NCBI RefSeq assembly: GCF_002954385.1
Contig: NZ_MQVY01000002.1
Coordinates: forward strand, 62,001 to 126,000
Reading direction: 5' to 3'
Length of the DNA: 64,000 nucleotides
DNA from: Tenacibaculum sp. SG-28
Lineage (GTDB): Bacteria; Bacteroidota; Bacteroidia; Flavobacteriales; Flavobacteriaceae
The position numbers were made by a program, and so were the translations under genes. Each line of letters starts with the position of its first letter. Within the stretch, counting starts at the first letter, position 1. The notes beneath the pieces are model-generated. The model worked only from the letters and a program-made list of their open reading frames with translations, was not told the origin of the DNA and did no database searches. This document shows, one piece after another, positions 18,477 through 28,064 of this stretch.

Positions 18477-20271
18477 TTAATCATTTAGTTTGAGCACAGC
18501 CATAAATGCTTGTTGCGGAATCTCCACATTTCCAACTTGGCGCATTCTTTTCTTACCTTTCTTCTGTTTTTCTAGTAGTTTACGTTTTCTGGAGATGTCA
18601 CCACCATAACATTTCGCAGTAACATCCTTTCGCAATGCCTTAACGGTTTCACGAGCTATGATTTTTGCTCCAATAGCGGCCTGAATTGGAATATCAAATT
18701 GCTGACGTGGAATTAATTCTTTTAATTTTTCGCAAATTCTTTTCCCAATAGTATAAGCGTTATCTGCATGTAACAATGCGGAAAGTGCATCAACTGGCTG
18801 ACCATTTAACAACATATCCACACGAACTAACTTCGATTTTTTCATTCCTATAGGATGGTAATCAAAAGAGGCGTATCCTTTAGACACAGTTTTCAATCTA
18901 TCGTAAAAATCAAAAACTATTTCGGCTAAAGGCATTTCAAAAATTAATTCTACTCGCTCTGGTGTTAGATAGGTTTGATTTATTATCTGACCTCTTTTTT
19001 CAATACACAAACTCATTACTTGACCGACAAAATCAGATTTGGTAATAATAGAAGCTTTGATAAAGGGCTCTTCTACTCTATCTAATCGCGAAGGATCTGG
19101 TAAATCTGAAGGATTGTTTACTATTACAATATCCTCTGGATTTTTTTAGTAAAAGCATGGTAAGACACATTCGGTACTGTAGTAATAACCGTCATATTGA
19201 ACTCACGCTCCAAACGCTCTTGAATGATTTCCATGTGCAGCATTCCTAAAAATCCACAACGAAATCCGAATCCTAAGGCTGCAGAACTCTCTGGCTGAAA
19301 CACCAACGATGCATCATTTAATTGCAACTTTTCCATAGAGTTTCGCAACTCTTCGTAGTCTTCGGTATCCACTGGGTAAATACCGGCAAAAACCATTGGC
19401 TTAACATCTTCAAAACCTTCAATAACGTCTGTTGTAGGATTGGCAAAATCTGTTATGGTATCTCCTACTTTAACCTCTTTGGCGGCTTTAATCCCCGTTA
19501 TAAGGTACCCAACGTCACCAGTTGTTATTTCCTTTTTAACAACCTGACTGAGTTTCAAAGTACCAACTTCATCCGCACCGTATTGCTTTCCGGTGGCAAC
19601 AAACTTTATTTGCTGGTTTTTTTGATAGATCCATCAATTACTCTAAAGTAAGTTTCTATACCCCTATAGGAATTGTAAACACTATCAAATATCAAGGCTT
19701 TTAGCGGTGCTTCTGGGTTTCCACTAGGCGCCGGAATTCTTTCGATGATTGCTTCTAAAATTTTATCAACACCAAAACCTGTTTTACCACTTGCAGGAAT
19801 TACATCTTCAGGAGCACAACCTAACAAATCCACAATATCATCGGTAACTTCTTCTGGATTTGCACTTGGAAGATCTACTTTATTTAATACCGGTATAATT
19901 TCCAAATCGTTCTCTAAGGCAAGATACAAGTTGGAAATGGTTTGCGCTTGTATACTTTGCGCTGCATCTACGATTAAAAGTGCTCCTTCGCATGCTGCTA
20001 TAGAGCGGGAAACTTCGTAAGAAAAATCTACGTGACCGGGAGTATCAATTAAGTTTAAAATATACGATTCTCCATCTTGGGTATAATCCATCTGAATGGC
20101 ATGAGATTTAATCGTTATACCACGCTCTCTTTCTAAATCCATGTTATCTAACAATTGATCTTGCTTTTCGCGTTCGGTTACAGCTCCTGTGTAGTCCAAC
20201 AAACGATCCGCCAAGGTACTTTTACCGTGATCAATATGTGCAATAATGCAAAAATTCCTAATATTCTTCAT
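18477..20271 (-). CDS. lepA: Elongation factor 4 (two apparent homopolymer deletions)
   Basis: Ribosome-associated GTPase EF4/LepA. The sequence gives three pieces that form one protein of about 598 residues. Piece one (19606-20271) has the G domain with [15 protein letters not shown] and switch [11 protein letters not shown] missing A in the run at 19617-19623 cuts it: one extra base gives [18 protein letters not shown] second missing A at 19141-19147 cuts the middle: one extra base gives [18 protein letters not shown]. Piece three carries the LepA-specific C-terminal domain with [20 protein letters not shown]. Both breaks sit in 7-base runs that need 8. Confidence 0.95.
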
Positions 20272-20300
20272 GTATCCTATATCTAACTACTGATGACCGA

Positions 20301-20331
20301 CAAAGATACGTTATTTAAAAGGGTTAACAAA
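20301..20331 (-). promoter_or_regulatory. Promoter of lepA
   Basis: On the minus strand TTTG (20331-20328), exactly 19 bases, then TATCTTTG (20308-20301), 29 bases before the lepA ATG. A textbook Bacteroidetes promoter. The rest of the 362-base gap 20272-20633 shows nothing else I can name. Confidence 0.85.
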
Positions 20332-20633
20332 TAAAAGTATAGAATAGCATAAAAAAAAAGAACTCTGGGAGGAGGCGTTCATTTTTCACATTTAAAACAA
20401 AGGAAATTTACAAACAACCCTTTAAAATAAACTAGGCATCCAACTTTTTTAACAATACTCCATCTATGTAGAAATTAATGAAATCGATAACTTTTTATTT
20501 TTTCTTAAAATTAATACCAATCCAATACAAATTTACCCTATTTTAGTAATTGTTAAATCAGCAACCTAAAGACCGTGTCTGTAATAAAAATGCATGTTTT
20601 ACGACCAAAAAGCCAAACAAAAACAACAAACAA

Positions 20634-21002
20634 ATGAAAGATTTACACATATCGTTATTGCTCTTTGGATTGATATTAATATTTGCACAGTGTTCCACAT
20701 CGGAGATTGAAGCAGAAGCAGCGACTCCTCCTCCACCTCCAACATCCTCAACCACAACTTATAATAAGGATGTTAGAACAGTTATCAACAATAGTTGTGC
20801 AACCTCTGCATGTCATGATGCCACAGCACCATCTGCTGGTCTTCCTTTAACAAATTACACCCAAGTAAGAAATGCCGCTGAAAATGGAAATTTAATCGCA
20901 CGAATAAACAGTAGTTCAGATCCAATGCCACCTTCGGGAAAAAACAACGCTATTGTAACTCTAATCAACGAATGGAGAGATGATGGCTATTTAGAAAATT
21001 AA
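20634..21002 (+). CDS. Small lipoprotein with a C-x4-CH motif, possible c-type heme protein
   Basis: About 122 residues. I take the start at 20634 because it gives a lipoprotein signal with lipobox IFAQC; the longer ORF adds a basic non-signal stretch. After a short Pro-rich linker (PPPPPTSS) comes YNKDVRTVINNSCATSACHD. The spacing is C-x4-C-H, not the usual CxxCH, followed by a late MPPSGK where cytochromes c place their axial Met. This resembles planctomycete-type cytochrome c domains, so heme binding is plausible but unproven. First gene of a four-gene operon. Confidence 0.65.
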   Translation: MKDLHISLLLFGLILIFAQCSTSEIEAEAATPPPPPTSSTTTYNKDVRTVINNSCATSACHDATAPSAGLPLTNYTQVRNAAENGNLIARINSSSDPMPPSGKNNAIVTLINEWRDDGYLEN

Positions 21003-21008
21003 TATATT

Positions 21009-21542
21009 ATGAAACACGTCCTGCTATTTTTACTACTATCGCAAACTTTATTTTCACAAAAATTCTATACCAGAACAGGAGTTACTGAATTCAAAGCATC
21101 CTTGGATGCAATAGAACCAATTGAAGCTACCACCAATAGTACTACAGTTATTCTAACGAATACCGGGGAGATTGCCGCACAACTATTTGTTGGAAGTTTT
21201 GCCTTTAGAGTTGCTTTAATGCAGGAGCATTTTAATGAGAATTATATGGAGTCGAACGAATATCCAAAGGCAATTTTCAGGGGAAAATTGAGTAATTTTA
21301 ATAGTGAAAATAGTGCTACAGAAAATTCACAAACATTAGATGGAGTACTTACTATTAAAAACATTGAAAAAAAAGTAAGTTTTCCCGTGGCAGTTAGCAG
21401 AAAAAAAAACACCATCTCCATCGAAGGGACCTTTACAGTTAAAACCTCCGATTTCAGTATAAAAATCCCTAAAATTGTAAGAAAAAAAGTCTCTGAGGAG
21501 GTAACAATTACTATAAACTATGAATTATCTGAAAAAATATAA
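21009..21542 (+). CDS. YceI-family periplasmic lipid-binding protein
   Basis: 177 residues with a signal peptide ending QTLFSQ. The YceI lipocalin-like fold binds polyisoprenoids in characterised relatives. Features: the start of the barrel FYTRTGVTEFKASLDAIEPI, the central MQEHFNENYMESNEYPKA (family xxHFxxxxYxxxxxYP) and a C-terminal repeat of basic strands. It follows the possible heme lipoprotein by six bases and its end overlaps the next gene by 23 bases, so the operon is tightly coupled. Confidence 0.9.
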   Translation: MKHVLLFLLLSQTLFSQKFYTRTGVTEFKASLDAIEPIEATTNSTTVILTNTGEIAAQLFVGSFAFRVALMQEHFNENYMESNEYPKAIFRGKLSNFNSENSATENSQTLDGVLTIKNIEKKVSFPVAVSRKKNTISIEGTFTVKTSDFSIKIPKIVRKKVSEEVTITINYELSEKI

Positions 21543-21903
21543 GTGGTTATGGATCATTACCGCTAGTGTACTAGTGGCAGGATTTTTAATTATAAATCAA
21601 ATCTTAAGACCGCCATCAACGGTTAAAGAAAGCACACCATCCTATAAAGGAACAAGTCAAAAAGTAAAAGATAAATTAGTGCTTGACCCTTACTTCTGGA
21701 ACAATAAAACAATTCTTATTGAAGGCAAGATCACTGCCATTTTAAAGGAAGGTATTATTGTGGATGGATTTGTGTTTTGTCAATTGGATAAAAATACGGT
21801 CACCGTAAAAAAAGTAAACGATAAAATAAAAATTAAAGGTTTTGTTGTTGGTTATGACGACCTTTTACAAGAACTGAAGCTTAACCAATGTATTTTTATA
21901 TGA
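21520..21903 (+). CDS. Membrane-anchored OB-fold protein (tRNA_anti-like)
   Basis: 127 residues: one N-terminal membrane anchor (about 9-27, WLWIITASVLVAGFLII), a short linker, and a beta-rich domain with ILIEGKITAILKEGIIVDG and KIKIKGFVVGYDDLLQELKL that looks like the tRNA_anti-like OB-fold found in Bacteroidetes envelope proteins. It is probably periplasmic and not a nucleic-acid binder. Overlaps both neighbours in the operon (23 bases before, 16 after). Confidence 0.7.
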   Translation: MNYLKKYKWLWIITASVLVAGFLIINQILRPPSTVKESTPSYKGTSQKVKDKLVLDPYFWNNKTILIEGKITAILKEGIIVDGFVFCQLDKNTVTVKKVNDKIKIKGFVVGYDDLLQELKLNQCIFI

Positions 21904-22760
21904 CCTATAAAAAAGTAATACTGCACATTTGTGCTTTTTTGTATTGTGTTTCTATTTGCTCCGCGCAAGATGATTTACTTAAAGAGATAGATAGCTTGGC
22001 TATCGACAACAATACAAAATTTGATTTACCAGCATTTAAAACACTAAAAATAGGGAATTTACAATCTACTAAAATTGCTGAACAAGGAGATTTATATTTG
22101 TTTGTTTCTCATCGATTCGGACCACTTAAAGACGGTTTTGACACTTTTTTCGGTTTGGATAATGCTAACACAAAAATAGAATTACATTATAGCTTTTGGA
22201 AAAATATTGAATTTATAATAAGTCGTGAATCCTTTGAAAAAACCTATTCTCTTGCTTCTAAATTTAAGCTTGCAAAGCAATCGGAAAAATTCCCTGTAAA
22301 TTTGGTTGGTTTTACTTCTATTAACATCAACTCCTCAATATCCGAAATAACCTATCCAGATTTAAAAAATGCAGATCGCTATAGTTATGCAGTTCAATTA
22401 CTAGCCTCACGAAGGGTTTCAAAAAACCTTTCCTTAGAAATTGCACCTACCTATATTAGAGAAAACTTACAAGACCTTAACGCTACCATTGTGCCAAACC
22501 ACAACCAATTTGCCTTGGGATTTGGTGGTCGCTACAAAATTAGTAAACGAGTTAGTTTGAATGCAGAATACGTACATAACTTCAATAGAGACAAAGAATC
22601 TATTTACACCGACCCATATACGTTTGGTGTCGATATCGAAACTGGAGGCCACGTATTTCAACTTCTGTTCACCAATGGTCAATCTGCTAATGAAACGGGA
22701 TACATAAGCAAAACTGAAGGTGACATTGCATTTGGTTTTAATATCGTTAGGGTTTTTTAA
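21888..22760 (+). CDS. DUF5777-like beta-barrel outer-membrane protein
   Basis: 290 residues, signal peptide ending CSAQ. Contains the repeated barrel pattern with KTLKIGNLQSTKIAEQGDL and LFVSHRFGPLKDGFDTFFGL, which I recall as typical of the DUF5777 family of Bacteroidetes barrels, and ends AFGFNIVRVF. Last gene of the operon with the heme-like lipoprotein, YceI and OB-fold protein; it overlaps the preceding gene by 16 bases. Function unknown; the grouping suggests a shared envelope redox or lipid task. Confidence 0.72.
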   Translation: MYFYMTYKKVILHICAFLYCVSICSAQDDLLKEIDSLAIDNNTKFDLPAFKTLKIGNLQSTKIAEQGDLYLFVSHRFGPLKDGFDTFFGLDNANTKIELHYSFWKNIEFIISRESFEKTYSLASKFKLAKQSEKFPVNLVGFTSININSSISEITYPDLKNADRYSYAVQLLASRRVSKNLSLEIAPTYIRENLQDLNATIVPNHNQFALGFGGRYKISKRVSLNAEYVHNFNRDKESIYTDPYTFGVDIETGGHVFQLLFTNGQSANETGYISKTEGDIAFGFNIVRVF

Positions 22761-22839
22761 CCTTTATCACACCACTTATTGTTGTACCTAGCATAGAAAT
22801 TAAGTTATTGCACTAAAAAACACTTGCAAAACGAAAGCC

Positions 22840-22870
22840 TTTTGGATATAAAAAATAAAAGCTATTTTTG
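22840..22870 (+). promoter_or_regulatory. Promoter of the dihydrouridine synthase gene
   Basis: TTTTG ending at 22844, an 18-base spacer and TATTTTTG at 22863-22870. The GTG start at 22886 follows 15 bases later, which also argues against the longer TTG start inside the promoter. Confidence 0.75.
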
Positions 22871-22885
22871 CAAAAAATAATAATC

Positions 22886-23878
22886 GTGGTTAAGATTGAC
22901 AAAATAGAATTACCAGATTTCCCTTTACTCTTAGCTCCCATGGAAGATGTAAGCGATCCTCCTTTTAGGGCATTGTGTAAGGAAAAGGGGGCAGATTTAG
23001 TCTACACCGAATTCATCTCTTCAGAAGGTTTGATTCGCGATGCTGCAAAAAGCGTAATGAAATTAGATATCTATGAAAAAGAAAGACCCGTCGGGATTCA
23101 AATATTTGGAGCCAACCTAGATGCCATGCTTCGTTCTGTTGAAATTGTCGAGAAAACAAACCCCGATATCATTGACATTAATTTCGGTTGCCCGGTAAAA
23201 AAAGTGGTCTCTAAAGGAGCTGGTGCTGGGATATTAAAGGATATTGATTTAATGGTAAAACTTACAGAGGCCATGGTTAAACACACTAGTTTACCAATTA
23301 CTGTAAAAACAAGATTAGGTTGGGACCATGAATCTATTCGCATTGTAGAAGTAGCCGAACGACTACAAGATGTTGGCTGTAAAGCGATCTCCATACACGG
23401 GAGAACCAGAGCACAAATGTATAAAGGTAATGCCAATTGGGAACCGATAGCAGCTGTGAAAAACAATCCAAGAATGCACATTCCTGTTTTTGGTAATGGC
23501 GATGTGGATTCTCCAGAGCGAGCTATGGAGATGCGCGATAAGTATGGGCTTGATGGCTGTATGATTGGTAGAGCTTCTATTGGATATCCTTGGTTTTTCA
23601 ATGAGGTCAAACATTTTTTCAAAACAGGAGAACATCTTGCGAAACCAACTATACTAGAAAGAGCAGAAATGGCTCGTCGTCATTTAGAGATGGCTATTGA
23701 TTGGAAGGGAGAACGACTAGGTGTTGTAGAAACCAGAAGACACTACACGAACTATTTTAAAGGCATACCACATTTCAAAGAATACCGATTGAAAATGGTG
23801 ACTTGCGATGATCCGAAAGATGTTTTTGAAACTTTTGAAATAGTAAAAGAAAAATTCGGAAATCTGGAAAAAATATAA
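22886..23878 (+). CDS. dusB: tRNA-dihydrouridine synthase, DusB type
   Basis: FMN enzyme that reduces uridine in the D-loop of tRNA. About 330 residues. I prefer the GTG at 22886 (MVKIDKIELPDFPLLLAP) since the longer ORF starts with TTG within the promoter. Signatures: APMEDVSDPPFRALC (FMN site), INFGCPVKKVVSKGAGA with the catalytic Cys, and GRTRAQMYKGNANW. The subgroup (DusB) is inferred from length and motifs. Confidence 0.93.
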   Translation: MVKIDKIELPDFPLLLAPMEDVSDPPFRALCKEKGADLVYTEFISSEGLIRDAAKSVMKLDIYEKERPVGIQIFGANLDAMLRSVEIVEKTNPDIIDINFGCPVKKVVSKGAGAGILKDIDLMVKLTEAMVKHTSLPITVKTRLGWDHESIRIVEVAERLQDVGCKAISIHGRTRAQMYKGNANWEPIAAVKNNPRMHIPVFGNGDVDSPERAMEMRDKYGLDGCMIGRASIGYPWFFNEVKHFFKTGEHLAKPTILERAEMARRHLEMAIDWKGERLGVVETRRHYTNYFKGIPHFKEYRLKMVTCDDPKDVFETFEIVKEKFGNLEKI

Positions 23879-23946
23879 GTTGTATTTGCATAGAACATCT
23901 TTGGAACTACTAGCAACACCTGCAGTAAAACCATTAAACTTGACAA

Positions 23947-25152
23947 TTATTTATTTATAAACGATAAGGAAATTCGAGAACTTGCAATTTTGGATGCAAA
24001 ATACCCTAACAAACTAATCGTTACAACCACAATACAAATATTGCTCCATCGCAACTCTACGGGATAAGGCAAACCATCTGTAATCATAAAAAGTTGTAAT
24101 TTTAATTGCAGGAAAACCAATAGAACACCTAGTAGCATACCTAAAACCAACCCTAAGCCAACCATCATAAAACCCTGGTAAACAAATATCTGTTTGATTT
24201 CTTTAACAGTACTCCCTAAATTTAAAAGCGTTCTAATATTATTTTTCTTATCAATAATCATCATAATAATAGAACCAATTACATTAAATAATGCAATTAC
24301 AATTATTAAAGTAAAAATCAAATAGGATATAAAATTTTCTGTATTTACTACTTTATAATACAAAGCATTGAGTTCTTTTTTTGTTTTCACTTCAAAAGTT
24401 GGACCTAGTTCTTCTTGCAATATATCTCGAACCAATGCACTATTATTGGCGTCCAAAAGTTTAATCTCAATGGCAGAGACTATATTTTCAGAATAATTCA
24501 GAAGCTTTCTTGCTAAAGCTATATCAGTAAAGACGTATTTATTTTGAAACTCTTCAGACCCGTAATAAACCCCTACGACTTTAACCCTTTCCAATCGAAA
24601 AGCTTTGGCCGGATTAACAGTGTATCTCGTCCCTGGTTTTGGTACATAAATCTCAAGCTCATCGCTGTATCCAAAAGCTCCTAAACCTAATTTATATGAA
24701 ATTCCTGCTCCAATAACAGCGGTATTTGTATATTTTTTATCCAACCAAGCTCCCATACTTAAAGAGGAATCTACCGGAACGGTATACACATAAGTACTAT
24801 CCACCCCCTTCAAAAAAGCAATTTGATTTTTATCGGAATACTGCAAAGAAACTCGCTCTTCAATTACCTTAGATGCGCTAGCGATATTTGTGTTCTGAGC
24901 CAATACGTTTTTAATAGCTTTCGAAACTTCAAAAGTCTTTCCTTTTACTGCTGTGATTTTTAGATCCGGATCGGACACTTTCAAGAGAGAATCACTAAAA
25001 GTTCGCAGTCCTGAAAAACCAGAAAGGACGATAAATAACGCCATAGAACCTACAACAACTCCAAACATTGCAATAAATGTGATAATATTAATCGCATTTG
25101 TTCCACTTTTAGAGAATAAATATCTCTTCGCTATGTATAAAGGAAAGGACAA
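23947..25152 (-). CDS. ABC transporter permease, LolE/MacB-like (FtsX domain)
   Basis: 401 residues with the topology of lipoprotein-releasing permeases: one N-terminal helix (FIAMFGVVVGSMALFIVLSG), a large periplasmic domain of about residues 45-255, then three helices near 270-300, 318-345 and 365-385. The membrane coupling part has IMMIIDKKNNIRTLLNLGST. No ATPase gene is adjacent, so the partner is elsewhere. It follows rbfA on the same strand, an order common in Flavobacteriaceae. Lipoprotein trafficking is the most likely role. Confidence 0.85.
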   Translation of the reverse strand: MSFPLYIAKRYLFSKSGTNAINIITFIAMFGVVVGSMALFIVLSGFSGLRTFSDSLLKVSDPDLKITAVKGKTFEVSKAIKNVLAQNTNIASASKVIEERVSLQYSDKNQIAFLKGVDSTYVYTVPVDSSLSMGAWLDKKYTNTAVIGAGISYKLGLGAFGYSDELEIYVPKPGTRYTVNPAKAFRLERVKVVGVYYGSEEFQNKYVFTDIALARKLLNYSENIVSAIEIKLLDANNSALVRDILQEELGPTFEVKTKKELNALYYKVVNTENFISYLIFTLIIVIALFNVIGSIIMMIIDKKNNIRTLLNLGSTVKEIKQIFVYQGFMMVGLGLVLGMLLGVLLVFLQLKLQLFMITDGLPYPVELRWSNICIVVVTISLLGYFASKIASSRISLSFINK

Positions 25153-25176
25153 TGTATCAATTGAATTTTAGGTATT

Positions 25177-25205
25177 CAAAAGTATACTTTTTTTTCAAGA
25201 CCAAA
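25177..25205 (-). promoter_or_regulatory. Possible promoter of the LolE-like permease gene
   Basis: On the minus strand TTTG (25205-25202), a 17-base spacer, then TACTTTTG (25184-25177), 24 bases before the ATG at 25152. Confidence 0.5.
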
Positions 25206-25215
25206 AGCTCGGTAT

Positions 25216-25611
25216 TCAACGTTTTTTACGTTTTGGCAGAATATCAGGGTTAGTGATAGGATTTTCATCTTCTCCGCGGAGTGACCTATCTATTTCCTCG
25301 ATATAATCTAGACTGTCATCTCCAAAGAATAACAATTCTGGCATCCTTCGCAATTGATTTCTAGTGCGTTTGGCAAGTTCATGACGTATCAACGGGCTGT
25401 TTGACTTTATGCCCTCTAATATTTCATCTCTTTTCTCCGAAGGAAATATACTTAGAAAAACCTTTGCCACCCCTAAATCGGGAGTTACGGAAACTTTCGA
25501 TACGGATATTATAACACCACGCATACCATCTTGTGCAGCTTTCTGTAAAACATCTACTAAATCTTGCTGCAAAACTCCCGCTATTTTCCGCTGTCTATTC
25601 GTTTCTTCCAT
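25216..25611 (-). CDS. rbfA: Ribosome-binding factor A
   Basis: Small KH-fold factor for 30S maturation. 131 residues with RQRKIAGVLQQDLVDVLQKA at the N-terminus, the VSVTPDLGVAKVFLSI strand and LRRMPELLFFGDDSLDYIEE, the usual C-terminal signature. A -7 box TAAATTTG (25623-25616, minus strand) stands only four bases before the ATG, so the message may be leaderless. Confidence 0.96.
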   Translation of the reverse strand: MEETNRQRKIAGVLQQDLVDVLQKAAQDGMRGVIISVSKVSVTPDLGVAKVFLSIFPSEKRDEILEGIKSNSPLIRHELAKRTRNQLRRMPELLFFGDDSLDYIEEIDRSLRGEDENPITNPDILPKRKKR

Positions 25612-25615
25612 GTGG

Positions 25616-25623
25616 CAAATTTA
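25616..25623 (-). promoter_or_regulatory. -7 element (TAAATTTG) four bases before the rbfA ATG
   Basis: Perfect TAnnTTTG match on the minus strand immediately before the start codon; compare rpoN and waaA in this window. Confidence 0.5.
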
Positions 25624-25650
25624 GGTAATATTTTTTTTCTCAAATACACT

Positions 25651-26295
25651 TTAGGGCATATAAATTTTATTTTTTATGGCATACATTACCAACCCGACAC
25701 GGTTTCGAACCTCTAATTTGGTAAATAAACTATCTCTATAGCCATCAATAGTTTTGGGGCTTAAGAACATCTTTTCAGCAATTTCTTTGTAGGTAAGTTC
25801 TGAACATGCAAACCGCATGAATTTTAATTCATTTTTTTTGAACGTTACTTGCGAATTAGAATCTGTATCTGTTAAGGAATTTACCAGTAAATCGGTTACC
25901 TCTTTACTGTGGTAAAAACCATTTTCAACCAATTGCAGTAATGCCCTCTGAAGAATGTCCTTTTCTGCATTTTTGAGAAGATAACCTACAGCTCCTGCCT
26001 TTAACATTTTCAGTATCGTATTGTCATTGTCCTCAGCAGACATGGCCATAACATGCACTTTCGGAAAATTTTCTACGAGCCACTGCGTAATCTGCACACC
26101 ATCTTTTAAGGGCATATTTACATCAATAAGTACAATAGCAGGTATATTTTTAACCGATATTTTAAATTTGTTGGCTAAATCATCGACGTCTTTACACGTG
26201 TACAATACTTTGAATTTTTCAAAGCTATTAATCATTGCCTCTATTGCTTGCGACAACAACACATGGTTGTCTACAATAACAACTGAATGTTCCAT
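25651..26295 (-). CDS. LuxR/NarL-type response regulator
   Basis: 214 residues: N-terminal receiver with the phosphorylation site Asp58 in IVLIDVNMPLKDG, the switch Ser/Thr in MAMSAEDND, and the Lys in GYLLKNAEKD. C-terminal HTH_LuxR with LTYKEIAEKMFLSPKTIDGY. No sensor kinase is adjacent, so its partner is unknown. The 306-base gap to the next gene (26296-26601) is AT-rich and shows no gene. Confidence 0.93.
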   Translation of the reverse strand: MEHSVVIVDNHVLLSQAIEAMINSFEKFKVLYTCKDVDDLANKFKISVKNIPAIVLIDVNMPLKDGVQITQWLVENFPKVHVMAMSAEDNDNTILKMLKAGAVGYLLKNAEKDILQRALLQLVENGFYHSKEVTDLLVNSLTDTDSNSQVTFKKNELKFMRFACSELTYKEIAEKMFLSPKTIDGYRDSLFTKLEVRNRVGLVMYAIKNKIYMP

Positions 26296-26601
26296 ATTAT
26301 AGGTTAGGTTAGTTTTCTTTTTCTAATTAAGTATGCATAATAATAGGTTACACATACATTTTAAAGTTTATTTAAATATACTATTTTATTCTTAAACTAA
26401 TTTTATAATTGGTTTATGAATATAAACTTTTGTCAGCAATACCTTTCACCCATAATCTATGAATGTAATTTGTTTCATTTTGGAACTGTAATATAGAAAT
26501 ATTAACAAAAGACATGGGTGAATATGCTGCAAGTGATAGTTCTTAGAAAAAATGAAACGAAAAATTCGTGTTTATACTTTGCATTTATTTACTTTTATAC
26601 C

Positions 26602-27009
26602 ATGAATTTAACCAAAATAGAACATTTAGGGATTGCGGTAAAAAATCTTGAAAAATCTAACGAACTATTCCGCTCGCTGCTTGGAGAGGCACATTATAAA
26701 ATAGAGGAAGTACCATCGGAGGGAGTAAAAACTTCTTTTTTTAAATCTGGCCCAAACAAAATCGAACTCTTAGAAGCCACCGATAAAAATAGTCCGATTG
26801 CCAAATTCATCGAGAAAAAAGGAGAGGGCATTCATCATATTGCTTTTGCTGTTGAGGATATTGTTAGTGAAATAGCAAGACTCCAAAAAGAAGGGTTTAC
26901 CGTTCTCAACAAAACACCTAAAAAAGGAGCAGACAATAAACTTGTAGCGTTTCTCCATCCAAAATCAACAAACGGCGTTTTGATTGAATTGTGTCAGGAA
27001 ATTCAATAG
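26602..27009 (+). CDS. mce: Methylmalonyl-CoA epimerase
   Basis: Interconverts (R)- and (S)-methylmalonyl-CoA in propionate metabolism. The start at 26602 gives MNLTKIEHLGIAVKNLE; the longer ORF adds 28 unlikely residues. About 135 residues of the VOC (glyoxalase) fold with metal ligands in IEHLGIAV, IELLEATD and GIHHIAFAVEDI, and ending GVLIELCQEI. No methylmalonyl-CoA mutase gene is in the window. Confidence 0.94.
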   Translation: MNLTKIEHLGIAVKNLEKSNELFRSLLGEAHYKIEEVPSEGVKTSFFKSGPNKIELLEATDKNSPIAKFIEKKGEGIHHIAFAVEDIVSEIARLQKEGFTVLNKTPKKGADNKLVAFLHPKSTNGVLIELCQEIQ

Positions 27010-27133
27010 GTCTCTTATTGCACTAAAAACGGAAGGAAACTAAAGCCTATAATAAACTCTACAAAAAGCCTACTAGGTACCTTGATGTCTTGTAAGTTTT
27101 TTTATCTTGCCATGTCTTAAAACCAGCATAAAC

Positions 27134-28011
27134 ATGAGTAAATCTTTCGATTCTTTCCAGAAAAGACGACTCCAATCTTCGTATATATCGGTGGTTGTTA
27201 GTATTGCTTTAGTACTATTCATGATTGGTATTTTAGGCTTAGTTGTACTCAAATCTACAAGAGTAGCAAATCATTTTAAGGAAAAAGTTGTAATGACTTT
27301 ATTTTTAAAAGACAACTTATCCGATAAACAAATAGCTAATTTTAAGAAGGCCATTGATAAAGAAGTACATACCAAAAAACAGTTTTCATTTCAAAAGAAC
27401 AAGCCGCAAAAAACTACCAACAAGACCTTGGCGAAGACTTTTTAAAGTTCTTGGGTGACAACCCATTAAAAGATGGTATTGACATGTATTTAAACGCTGA
27501 TTTTGTGATGCCTGAAAAAATGAAAATACTAGAAGATAAATACCTGAAAAACGGATACGTATCGGAAGTACATTACGATAAATCTTTAGTTGAGTTACTC
27601 ACAAAAAATATCCAAAGAATAAGTTTTTGGCTACTTGTTTTGAGTAGTTTTTTTGGGCTAATTGCCATTATCTTAATTAACAGTTCTATACGACTATCCA
27701 TATACTCCAAACGATTTAATATCAAAACGATGCAAATGGTTGGTGCTACAAAAAGTTTTATACGAAAACCATTCATTTGGCAAAGTATAAAACTTGGGCT
27801 GCTTGGAGGAGTTATAGCACTTCTGGCTATATTTGCAATTGTATATTATCTAGATAAATATATTCCAACACTTAAATTAATACAAGACTACGTATCGTTA
27901 GGATATGTTGCCATAGGGGTATTGCTACTTGCCTTTTTTATTCCATGGATCAGTACATTCTTTGCAACCCAACGATTTTTAAACCTAAAAACTAACGATT
28001 TATACTATTAG
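27134..28011 (+). CDS. ftsX: Cell division protein FtsX (one apparent homopolymer deletion)
   Basis: Permease-like partner of FtsE that activates septal peptidoglycan hydrolases. Start at 27134 gives MSKSFDSFQKRRLQSSYISV; a first helix follows at about 20-42. The frame breaks in the six-A run at 27374-27379; a seventh A gives TKKTVFISKEQAAKNYQQDL and restores one protein of about 292 residues. The C-terminal half has three helices with the FtsX core INSSIRLSIYSKRFNIKTMQ and MVGATKSFIRKPF. First gene of ftsX-DUF3098-uppP-truB. Confidence 0.92.
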
Positions 28012-28064
28012 GTTTTACATCTTTTTCAACGATAAAACCGCCGATTTATAACAACAGCAATACA

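Noticed and set aside
18477-20271. lepA as three separate genes
   Set aside because: Each break is cured by one A in a seven-base run and the joined protein has normal length.
22868-22885. TTG start of dusB
   Set aside because: The codon lies inside the -7 box; GTG at 22886 gives the family N-terminus.
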